Assembly (NCBI GenBank): GCA_025964295.1
Contig: JAOPZD010000554.1
Location: forward strand, 1 to 22,593
Reading direction: 5' to 3'
DNA length: 22,593 nucleotides
DNA from: Conexibacter sp.
GTDB taxonomy: Bacteria > Actinomycetota > Thermoleophilia > Solirubrobacterales > Solirubrobacteraceae
Shown: piece after piece, positions 6,350 through 12,377 of the stretch
How positions within the stretch are numbered: the stretch's first letter is position 1
How the letters are laid out: each line of letters begins with the position of its first letter
The notes under the pieces: model-generated
The model's input: only the letters and a program-made list of their open reading frames with translations
Told to the model about the DNA's origin: nothing
Databases searched by the model: none
Position numbers and translations under genes: made by a program

Positions 6350-7783
6350 GTGGACAAGCTTCTAGCGCCGCGAACCGCTGACCAGGTAGCGGCTCTTCAA
6401 CTCCGGCAGGCCGACCCTGCCGATCCTGACGGCGGAGACGTCGACGTCTGGCACCGGGACTTCCGGACTCGAGGTCAGCACGATCGGGATCGGGTGATTT
6501 ACAGCGCGGCGTTTCAGCGACTGGCGTATGTCACCCAGGTCACCGCCCCTGAATCCGGGCATACGTTCCACAACCGCCTGAGCCACTCGCTGAAGGTCGC
6601 GCAGGTGGGGCGCAGAAACGCTGAGCGTCTTCTCGCGATAGCTGAACACGGCGGACTGTCGGGTAACGCCCTGGACTTGGTCAGGTCGCTCGACCCCGAC
6701 TGTGTCGAGGCTAGCTGCCTCGGCCACGACCTCGGGCATCCGCCCTTCGGGCATATCGCTGAGGAAGTGCTCAACAACAAAGCGCGAGCCCACGTGGGAG
6801 ATGACGGCGGGTTCGAGGGAAACGCGCAGAGCTTTCGTATCGTCACGCGCCTCGCGCAGCGCGCCTCGGGCAGCGGGATGAACCTGACGCGTCAGACGTT
6901 GGACGGGCTCCTTAAGTACCCGTGGAAGTGGCGCACCTCAGATCCCCTAGACAAGCGCGAGCGCAAGTGGGGGTACTACCTCAGCGATCGTGACTCGTTC
7001 GACTTCGCACGAGCAGACGGAGAGCACGAGCAGGACCGTTCCGTGCCAGAGCCCTGTCTTGAGGCCTTGATCATGGAGTGGGCTGACGATCTCACCTACG
7101 CCGTGCACGATGTCGACGACTTCTACCGGGCGGGGCTCATTCCGCTGGACCGACTCGGCGATCCGCAGGACGATGCTTTCAAGCAGATGCAGGAGGCGTT
7201 TGCTCAGGCAGAGGCGGCAGATCCTAAGTCGTGGCCGCAGTATCCGATGCAAGAGCTTGTGGACGCGGTGCAGAACGCGGCGGCGGGTTACGGTCCGAGT
7301 GGTGCTTTCTCTCACACTCGAGACCGACGCAGAGAGATGCGGCATTTCGGTTCCGACTTGATCACGCGGTACCTGAGCGCGTTCACGATCGAGGACGACC
7401 AGGCCTCAGGAAAGGTCAGGGTCAAGGTCGAGCCTGAGATTGAGCGTGAGGTGGCCGCTCTGAAACTGCTGGTGCGCGTCTTTGTGATCCTGCGCCCCGG
7501 GTTGGCTGTGGTGCAGCACGGGCAGCAGCGCGTGATCGAGGATCTGTTCGACTTCTACTTCGAAGCGAGCGAGGCATCGACCGAGGCGGGCGGTGATCGC
7601 CGCGTGTTTCCGCCGGGCGCCCGGAGGGTGCTGAACGATGGACCCAACGAGTCATGGTTCCGCGCACGCGTCGTGACCGATCTTCTGTCTGGGCTGACAG
7701 AGTCGACTGCAATCCAGCTCCACCAGCGGATCGCAGGCGGGTGGACTGCGCCGACGCTCGACGCCACGGCGCTTATCGGGTAG
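6350..7783 (+). CDS. HD-domain deoxynucleoside triphosphate triphosphohydrolase (dGTPase-like)
   Basis: The enzyme class hydrolyses dNTPs to deoxynucleoside and triphosphate. The 477-aa protein carries the family signatures in order: DRDRVIYSAAFQRLAYVTQV (45-64), the first metal His in HNRLSHSLKVAQVGR (H79), H126-D127 in GHDLGHPPFGH with catalytic-type H130 and H135, FEGNAQSFRI (155-164), and a final metal Asp in EWADDLTYAVHDVDD (D246/D247). All HD metal ligands are present, so it should be active. GTG 6350 is 9 nt after the small wHTH gene. Housekeeping dGTPases exist, but this copy is cargo of an integrated island under a divergent regulator. dGTPases have been shown to stop phage by depleting dNTPs, so a defence role is reasonable but inferred. 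Confidence 0.92.
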   Translation: MDKLLAPRTADQVAALQLRQADPADPDGGDVDVWHRDFRTRGQHDRDRVIYSAAFQRLAYVTQVTAPESGHTFHNRLSHSLKVAQVGRRNAERLLAIAEHGGLSGNALDLVRSLDPDCVEASCLGHDLGHPPFGHIAEEVLNNKARAHVGDDGGFEGNAQSFRIVTRLAQRASGSGMNLTRQTLDGLLKYPWKWRTSDPLDKRERKWGYYLSDRDSFDFARADGEHEQDRSVPEPCLEALIMEWADDLTYAVHDVDDFYRAGLIPLDRLGDPQDDAFKQMQEAFAQAEAADPKSWPQYPMQELVDAVQNAAAGYGPSGAFSHTRDRRREMRHFGSDLITRYLSAFTIEDDQASGKVRVKVEPEIEREVAALKLLVRVFVILRPGLAVVQHGQQRVIEDLFDFYFEASEASTEAGGDRRVFPPGARRVLNDGPNESWFRARVVTDLLSGLTESTAIQLHQRIAGGWTAPTLDATALIG

Positions 7784-7796
7784 CGCGGACGCTGCC

Positions 7797-7815
7797 GTGT
7801 CCCGGGACGTGTCCC
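7797..7815 (+). repeat. Paired GTGTCCC sites, candidate integrase arm site (right, element 1)
   Basis: GTGTCCC occurs at 7797-7803 and 7809-7815, 12 bp apart, echoing the GGATATGTCCC tandem at the left end. It lies about 85 bp inside the right att repeat. Confidence 0.5.
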
Positions 7816-7864
7816 CGAACCCCCAAAACAACCCCCGCGCAACCGCTCCACCCGCTACGCTCTC

Positions 7865-7900
7865 CCCGCTTCTTGACCGTACTTCCGCTGCTTCGGGGCC
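7865..7900 (+). repeat. Right-arm repeat adjoining the att site (copy 1)
   Basis: This 36-bp block abuts the att repeat at 7901 and matches 10093-10128 at 35 of 36 positions. Weaker similarity continues upstream through the ACAACCCCC..AACCGCTCC segment to the paired TGTCC sites. It shows that elements 1 and 2 have the same right attachment arm. Confidence 0.9.
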
Positions 7901-7959
7901 ACTCTTAATCCGAAGGTTCTAGGTTCGATTCCTAGTGGGGGCATGACGAGAAGCCCGGC
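7901..7959 (+). repeat. attM: 59-bp direct repeat, junction of elements 1 and 2
   Basis: It is identical to 2804-2862. It carries the tRNA-Lys 3' half without the 5' half, so it is not a functional tRNA. It forms the right end of element 1 and the left end of element 2. Confidence 0.95.
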
Positions 7960-7974
7960 ATCTGCCGGGTTTTC
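7951..7974 (+). terminator. Duplicate of the tRNA-Lys terminator at attM
   Basis: AAGCCCGGC (7951-7959) pairs with GCCGGGTTTT (from about 7964), followed by TCTT. It closely resembles the terminator at 2854-2879, with a few substitutions in the loop and the T tract. It should isolate element 1 cargo from element 2. Confidence 0.7.
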
Positions 7975-8059
7975 TTCGTTGTAGTGCCATGCTCAGGCGC
8001 CGTCCGGCTCGGTTGCCGGTCGTCTCTGTTCCGGCGTCAGTCGGAAGAGCGGATCTGCT

Positions 8060-8517
8060 TGGTACGCGACGCACCGGCTGCCAGATCGGGGCCGCCGGTG
8101 CAGAAGAAGATTGCGCCGGCGTGGAGTCATCCCGGTCGCTCTGACGACGGTTCTCCAATCGTCGAGGCGCCGAAGCGTTGCTCTTCGAAGTCCTCGCCCA
8201 GGCGCATGGAGACGCTGCCGGGGATGGCCACGACCGGTGTCGGCGCTCAGAGCGGTTCGGCTTGCAGCGCAACCCGGTCTTCCCCGGGTTGAACACGTCG
8301 AGGTTGACCTGTCGCGGCGCCTACGCCGGGGCGAGCTGATCGCGCGGTCGACTTCACTGCTTGTTGCGCGTGCGCGCGCGGTCGTCAGCGACGCGTGGCG
8401 TGTCTCGATGGGCGGCGCGGTGATGTCCTCCAACAGCGCCGGCCCGAACACCGGGCCGAGAGCGGCAAGCTCCGCTCCGTGCCGATGGTGCCGCAGGTCG
8501 CCGAGACGCTGGCCCGT
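8060..8517 (+). pseudogene. Scrambled integrase pseudogene (mosaic of forward and inverted pieces)
   Basis: Pieces matching the element 1 integrase gene lie in this order. 8060-8250 matches 3020-3210 forward. 8252-8285 matches about 3451-3485 forward. 8291-8318 is a perfect 28-bp reverse complement of 3501-3528. 8319-8345 matches 3611-3637 forward. 8357-8448 matches the reverse complement of 3319-3411; on the minus strand it still reads VFGPALLEDITAPPIETRHAS against VFGPLLLDDITAPAIEAWRAS in the intact protein. 8461-8517 matches 3721-3777 forward. No frame survives, and the segments with the HxxR, second His and Tyr residues are absent. Integrase function is lost. Confidence 0.9.
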
Positions 8518-8880
8518 CCCGAGACGCGTGGGCCATCGCAGGCGGCCAGCGCCCACGGGCAGGCGTCGATGCCGACGAAGGTCCAGGCCGCTTCGGGCAG
8601 GGCGTCATTCCGGCTCTTGCCGGTCATCGCACGCTTGACGCCTTGAGCGGGTCGGTGATGGGACGTCCCCGAAGGGATTTTTGCGGGAGGGGCAGCGACG
8701 AGCGTTCCGCTCCCTCAACGCACGGGACCGCGCTACGCGGCACGCCCAGAAGATGCGCGGTTGGTTGCCACCGCATTGGCTCTACCTGTTCCGCACGGGG
8801 CGTCGTAGGCGTCTCATTTGCGTTCCACCGCGGCGTCGTCGTCTCGATCGTGCGTCCGTGGTGTCTGGCAGAGTGCGGCC
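8518..8880. other. Remnant DNA between the integrase pseudogene and the membrane-protein gene
   Basis: I find no convincing gene in these 363 bp. On the minus strand a short frame from 8627 begins MTGKSRNDALPEAAWTFVGI and continues DACPWALAACDG. It resembles a VGIDAC-type N-terminus, but it runs straight into the inverted integrase debris and is at most a gene fragment. The plus strand has several short frames with no recognisable features. The stretch probably carries the promoter of the gene at 8881 near its right end. Confidence 0.5.
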
Positions 8881-9966
8881 GTGAGCGATGCTGAGCAGCT
8901 AACAGACGCGGAACGGCAAACGATCGTTTCCGCGTTGCAACAGACGGCGCAGGGGCAGTGGCCAGCGGCGGTGGAACTGATCCGGCCGCTCGCCGATGCC
9001 GGCAAGCCGATCGGCGTAGCGCTCGCGACATGGTTCATGGGGCAGGCAGGGCAGGCCGTACAAGGTGTGGAGTACGCGCGCAAAGCGGCCCGAGGTCCCA
9101 TTGCGCCAGGGATGATCGCGGCGAACTATGTGGGTTGGAGCCAGAACGATCCAGCGCTGCGGCAGTACATGGTGGAGTTCATGAAGGCAGCGGTCGCCGC
9201 CGGCTGGACCGTCGACCCTGTGGCCCAAGCACAGCAACTCGCCCAGCAAGGAGAGACGGATCGGGCCGTTCAAATGTTGACCGATACAGCTGTCCGGACC
9301 CCTGCGCAGACTGATTCGCAGTGGGAGTCCCTGGCCGCCGACATCGCACAGAGCCAACAACGGGTTGACGCTGATCTGCGCGGAGTTGCGGAGGCGCGCG
9401 CGCAGGCGCTCTCTGCGATTGCGGATCACGAAACCTCCATTGCTGCGGAGCGGGACCGAGTACGCGCACTCGTAGGTGAAACCACTGCGCTCGTCCAGAA
9501 TGTCGCCGCCAACAATCTTGCGGCGGACTATGCAGGGCGAGCCAAAGCCGCCACAGAGCGGGCGCGCCGCTGGACTATTGCAACGCTGGTCGTCAGTGCT
9601 GCTGCCATCGTGCTCGCCGCCGCGTTTGTCCTAGTCGGCCTTGCTCGGAGCCACGACGTGTCCACGGTGCTCTCGAAGGCGGCGATCAGCCTACCTCTCT
9701 TGGCGATGGCCGCGTATCTGAACCGGTTGGGGACAGAGGAGAGACGGGACGCACGAAGCTGGACTCACATCGAGCTCCAGATTCGCACCGCGCGTCCCTA
9801 TCTCGGAAACCTTCCAGACGACTTGCGTCAACAAGTGCAGGCCGCACTAGCACTGCGCTTCTTCCCCGGACAGGCGCAGGACCCTCACGGCGGAGGTCTC
9901 GACGTGGATGTCGAAAGCGATCTCAAGCTGATCCGAGAGCTTCAGAGCCAAGCGCGGGCCGGCTAA
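8881..9966 (+). CDS. Coiled-coil protein with two membrane segments, cargo of element 2
   Basis: This 361-aa protein belongs to no family I can name. The order is: N-terminal helical repeats resembling Sel1/TPR (about 10-140, for example GVALATWFMGQAGQAVQGVE), a long coiled coil (about 150-230), two hydrophobic helices (about 232-255 and 264-280), then a basic/acidic C-terminal tail (about 283-361) with LPDDLRQQVQAALALRFFPG. Both ends should face the cytoplasm. GTG 8881 is chosen because residues from an upstream TTG (8818) look like noise; no strong ribosome binding site is visible for either. It is intact although the rest of element 2 has decayed, which suggests selection to keep it. A sensor or effector role at the membrane is possible but unproven. 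Confidence 0.8.
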   Translation: MSDAEQLTDAERQTIVSALQQTAQGQWPAAVELIRPLADAGKPIGVALATWFMGQAGQAVQGVEYARKAARGPIAPGMIAANYVGWSQNDPALRQYMVEFMKAAVAAGWTVDPVAQAQQLAQQGETDRAVQMLTDTAVRTPAQTDSQWESLAADIAQSQQRVDADLRGVAEARAQALSAIADHETSIAAERDRVRALVGETTALVQNVAANNLAADYAGRAKAATERARRWTIATLVVSAAAIVLAAAFVLVGLARSHDVSTVLSKAAISLPLLAMAAYLNRLGTEERRDARSWTHIELQIRTARPYLGNLPDDLRQQVQAALALRFFPGQAQDPHGGGLDVDVESDLKLIRELQSQARAG

Positions 9967-10025
9967 ATCGCCGCATGGACAGGCTCCCTTGCCATGAGAT
10001 GCAGTCGCACCCTGCCATGGTTGGC

Positions 10026-10045
10026 GTGTCCGGAACCATGTCCCC
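10026..10045 (+). repeat. Paired TGTCC sites, candidate integrase arm site (right, element 2)
   Basis: GTGTCC (10026-10031) and ATGTCCCC (10038-10045) repeat at about 12-bp spacing. They lie about 85 bp before the att remnant, the same arrangement as at 7797-7815. Confidence 0.45.
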
Positions 10046-10092
10046 AACTCACCAAACAACCCCCACGGAACCGCTCCCCGCGATACCAGCAA

Positions 10093-10128
10093 CCCGCTTC
10101 TTGACCGTACTTCCGCTGCCTCGGGGCC
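10093..10128 (+). repeat. Right-arm repeat adjoining the att remnant (copy 2)
   Basis: It matches 7865-7900 with a single C/T difference (10120 against 7892). Confidence 0.9.
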
Positions 10129-10129
10129 T

Positions 10130-10169
10130 CTCTTAGTCCGAAGGTTCTAGCTTCGGTTCCGAGTGGGGG
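10130..10169 (+). repeat. Degenerate attR remnant of tRNA-Lys
   Basis: It aligns to 7902-7941 over 40 bp with 4 mismatches, all within former tRNA anticodon/T-arm sequence. Beyond 10169 the match to the terminator region is lost. This is the outermost and most diverged copy, 42 bp before the end of the M15 peptidase gene. Confidence 0.88.
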
Positions 10170-10211
10170 ACTGTCTGAAGGCCGGTGCTTGCGCCGCGCC
10201 TCCTGCAGCCC

Positions 10212-10853
10212 TCAGTGCCCCGTCGACGAGAAGTGCATGTAGTCCTTCGTGTTCCCCGTCCACGCGCCGCCCCAGCCCCAGCCGACGGACCGGAACGCTT
10301 GCACCACGCGCGCGGTGACCATGCCGCGGCGGTGGCGCGAGCGGTTGCGGTAGCGCTGGGCTGTGGGGTCGCGGCTCTGGCCGCAGCCGACGTAGGGGTT
10401 CTCGACCGGGTTGAGGTCGACGGCGAGGCCGTAGGCGTGCATGGACCAGGTGCCTGTCCCGGTGCCGCCCGTGCAGGGTGATGGGACGGCCTGCCGGCAG
10501 TCGAACGAGCCGCTGGGATCGTTGTCGCGCGGGCGGTCGCGGACCGGTCCGTAGACGTCGGCGAGGCGCAGGTGGCGGATCGGGAAGTGCAGGCCGTAGA
10601 GCTGGCGGAACGCGCGCGCCAGCGGGCCCGCGGCGCTGCGGTTGACGATCAGGCGGCCGGTGTGGGCGCGCCCGTCGAAGCCCCAGTGCGAGACGGTCAG
10701 CACGCGCAGGTCCGACAGCGCGACGGGGCAGCCCTGGTGCCAGAACCCTTCGGTCCGCAGCTCGGTCCGGACCGGCGCCGACAGCGGCGTGGTCGTCGAC
10801 TGGAACGACGCGAGCGCAAGCACTGCCGCTGGGAGGGCGAGGACACCGAGCAC
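10212..10853 (-). CDS. Secreted M15-family (VanY-like) D-Ala-D-Ala carboxypeptidase
   Basis: Zn-dependent peptidases of family M15 trim peptidoglycan stem peptides outside the membrane. The 213-aa protein begins with a hydrophobic signal (about residues 2-16). It has the SxHxxGxAxD zinc motif as S137-M-H139-A-Y-G-L-A-V-D146 and the third ligand H207 in DYMHF. HTGRLIVN (64-71) and R93-H-L-R-L-A-D-V-Y match the substrate-binding strands of the family. Four Cys residues in the middle could form disulphides. GTG 10853 is used; the short region before the signal leaves room for few alternatives. It is the first chromosomal gene after the island and reads toward it. A single gene; it does not look like part of a van resistance cluster. 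Confidence 0.85.
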   Translation of the reverse strand: MLGVLALPAAVLALASFQSTTTPLSAPVRTELRTEGFWHQGCPVALSDLRVLTVSHWGFDGRAHTGRLIVNRSAAGPLARAFRQLYGLHFPIRHLRLADVYGPVRDRPRDNDPSGSFDCRQAVPSPCTGGTGTGTWSMHAYGLAVDLNPVENPYVGCGQSRDPTAQRYRNRSRHRRGMVTARVVQAFRSVGWGWGGAWTGNTKDYMHFSSTGH

Positions 10854-10880
10854 AGCGCCGTCAGCCTACGCCCGGCCGGT

Positions 10881-10912
10881 CCGGTGCGCCACCGACGTCG
10901 GTGGCGCACCGG
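10881..10912 (-). terminator. Perfect 32-bp palindrome after the beta-propeller gene
   Basis: Bases 10881-10896 are the exact reverse complement of 10897-10912, giving a 16-bp GC-rich stem. It begins 16 bp past the stop of the minus-strand gene at 10928 and lies upstream of the M15 gene. It probably terminates transcription, though T-poor; high-G+C actinobacteria often use hairpins of this kind. Confidence 0.7.
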
Positions 10913-10927
10913 GGCCGTGCCGTCACC

Positions 10928-12190
10928 TCAATCGCCGAGCGCGACGCGGGCCACCGCGCCGGCGTTCGGGGTCACGTCGGCCGAGCCGACCGTCACGTAC
11001 AGGGCGCCATCCGGGCCCTGCGCGACGCCGCCCGGCAACGGCAGCGAACCGCCGCCCACGCGGTCGATGGTGCCCGGGCTCCCGAACGCGATGCGGGCCA
11101 GGTCGCCCGGCGCCCCGCCGGCGTTGGGCTGGAACATCTCGGTCGCCCAGAAGTTCCCCCGCTCGTCGAACGTGCAGGCGGTGACCGTCGTCAGCCCGGA
11201 CGCCCACACGTGCGCGGCGTGGAGGTAGTCCTCGTGGGTCCGCGGGTCGATGCGCCACACGTCGGAGTGGCCGGGGTTCTCCCCGATGCCCGGCGGCGTC
11301 GTCGACAGGTCGCTGTTGAGCAGGAAGTCGAGCGTCCCGACGTAGAGCGCCCCATCGGGACCCTGGGCGATGCACGTCGGCGTGGAATCGCTGACCGGGT
11401 CGTTCGGGATGTAGGCGATGATCCGGGTGGTCCCGTCGCGCTCGATCTCGCTCACCGTGTTGGCCCCCGCGTCGGCCACGTAGGTGTGGTGGCGCGTGAC
11501 GAGCACGCCGTACGGGTTGGCGTCGGGGTACTGGCCGCCGGGATCGAGCTCCGGGTGCGCGCCGGTGAAGGCGTACTGCTGGTCGCCGACGTCGCTGAGA
11601 TCCTGGCCGACGGCCCCGGTGCGGCGGTCCAGCCGCAGGAGCTGGCCGAGCTGCTGCGGGACGGGCTGGCCGGGATGGCCTGCGGCGAAGCCGGCGCGGG
11701 ACTCGCTCATGATCGTCAGCACGCCGCAGTCGTCGCGGCCGCCGGTGCCGTGCCCGTGGCCGCGCGCGACCCGCGCCGCGCTGCTGTCGTCGCCGCCGTC
11801 GCGGCGGTGGTCCTTGCAGTCCTTGCCGGCCACGGCCACGCCTTCGGGTCCGAGGACCTCGGGCCCGTTCTCGCTGTCGTACAGCGACGTGAGCGGCGTG
11901 CGCCACACCGGCGAGCCGCCCAGCGGCCAGGAGTACCGGCTGACGGCGCCGGTGGTGGTGACGCCTTCGCCGGTCGGGCCCTGGGGGCCGATCGTGCCGA
12001 GCCATTGGCCGGACTCGGCCACGTAGGCGCTGCCCTGCCGGTCGAAGGCGATGCCGCGCGGGGCGTTGAGCCCCGAGACGACGGTCGTCACCGAACCGGG
12101 CGGCGGTGCGGCGGGCGCTGCCGGAGCAGCGCCGAGCGCGGTGGCGGTGACCACCGCGGAGATCGCGAGCACGGCTGTGCTGCGCTTCAT
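10928..12190 (-). CDS. Secreted ScyD/ScyE-family beta-propeller protein
   Basis: The 420-aa protein has a Sec signal peptide (about 1-28, ending in an Ala/Pro-rich cleavage region) followed by NHL-like blades: LNAPRGIAFDRQGSAYVAES (41-60), NPYGVLVTRHHTYVADAGAN, CIAQGPDGALYVGTLDF and GGVAQGPDGALYVTVGS. The pattern matches the ScyD/ScyE family, named after cyanobacterial scytonemin genes but widespread as secreted proteins of unknown function. An Asp/His/Arg-rich loop (about 123-155) flanked by Cys125 and Cys155 interrupts an early blade and may bind metal or be cross-linked. ATG 12190 follows GGAGG at suitable spacing. The gene is probably transcribed alone, given the 187-bp upstream gap and the palindrome downstream. 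Confidence 0.85.
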   Translation of the reverse strand: MKRSTAVLAISAVVTATALGAAPAAPAAPPPGSVTTVVSGLNAPRGIAFDRQGSAYVAESGQWLGTIGPQGPTGEGVTTTGAVSRYSWPLGGSPVWRTPLTSLYDSENGPEVLGPEGVAVAGKDCKDHRRDGGDDSSAARVARGHGHGTGGRDDCGVLTIMSESRAGFAAGHPGQPVPQQLGQLLRLDRRTGAVGQDLSDVGDQQYAFTGAHPELDPGGQYPDANPYGVLVTRHHTYVADAGANTVSEIERDGTTRIIAYIPNDPVSDSTPTCIAQGPDGALYVGTLDFLLNSDLSTTPPGIGENPGHSDVWRIDPRTHEDYLHAAHVWASGLTTVTACTFDERGNFWATEMFQPNAGGAPGDLARIAFGSPGTIDRVGGGSLPLPGGVAQGPDGALYVTVGSADVTPNAGAVARVALGD

Positions 12191-12377
12191 CAGGTACCTC
12201 CGATGTGAGGCCCGCGCGTCGTCGTCCTGCGCCCCCGAACCGGGACGTCGCGCAGGTGTTGGTGGGACGTGCCGGGCGGTTCAGCCTCGAACCGTCGGCC
12301 TTTAGGGCTACCACCGACGGGTCGCCGGCGTCAACCCCCGGCACGTCTCACCGGACCGCTTCAACCCCCGCGAGCCC
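12191..12377 (-). promoter_or_regulatory. Promoter region of the ScyD-like gene
   Basis: On the minus strand TTGACG (12334-12329) is followed after 18 bp by TAGCCC (12310-12305), a possible -35/-10 pair giving a leader of roughly 110 nt. A 10-bp direct repeat TCAACCCCCG occurs at 12331-12340 and 12361-12370, exactly 30 bp apart, one copy overlapping the -35. The other end must hold the haloperoxidase terminator, but I see no clear hairpin. Confidence 0.35.

Larger units (their letters stand above)
2804..7959 (+). mobile_element. Element 1: 5.1-kb integrated island at tRNA-Lys
   Basis: It is bounded by the perfect 59-bp repeats at 2804-2862 and 7901-7959. It contains an integrase next to attL, an excisionase-like protein, paired TGTCCC sites at both ends, and cargo genes. 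No replication initiator, FtsK/TraB-type DNA pump, relaxase or phage structural gene is present, so it is not a complete conjugative element or prophage. It probably needs help to move between cells, or is a trimmed derivative. Its G+C looks lower and its codon use less biased than in the chromosomal genes around it. Confidence 0.9.
7901..10169 (+). mobile_element. Element 2: decayed tandem island related to element 1
   Basis: The left border is attM (7901-7959) and the right border a degenerate att copy (10130-10169). It has a scrambled integrase pseudogene, a conserved right arm (paired TGTCC sites and 36-bp block) and one intact cargo gene (8881-9966). The left-end TGTCCC tandem of element 1 is missing, as expected after deletions. 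Its decayed state and outer position suggest it integrated before element 1. Confidence 0.85.

Noticed and set aside
7901..7945. A second tRNA-Lys
   Set aside because: Only the 3' half (from the anticodon loop) is present; the D arm and 5' acceptor strand are missing, so it is an att copy.
2804..7959. Element 1 as a prophage or a full actinomycete conjugative element
   Set aside because: No capsid, terminase, portal, replication initiator, FtsK-like transfer protein or relaxase can be found among its genes.
8385..8627. Minus-strand 80-codon frame with a VGIDAC-like start
   Set aside because: About 35 residues in, it runs into inverted integrase debris, so it is at most a truncated fragment; the resemblance to a DUF429-type N-terminus is too short to claim.
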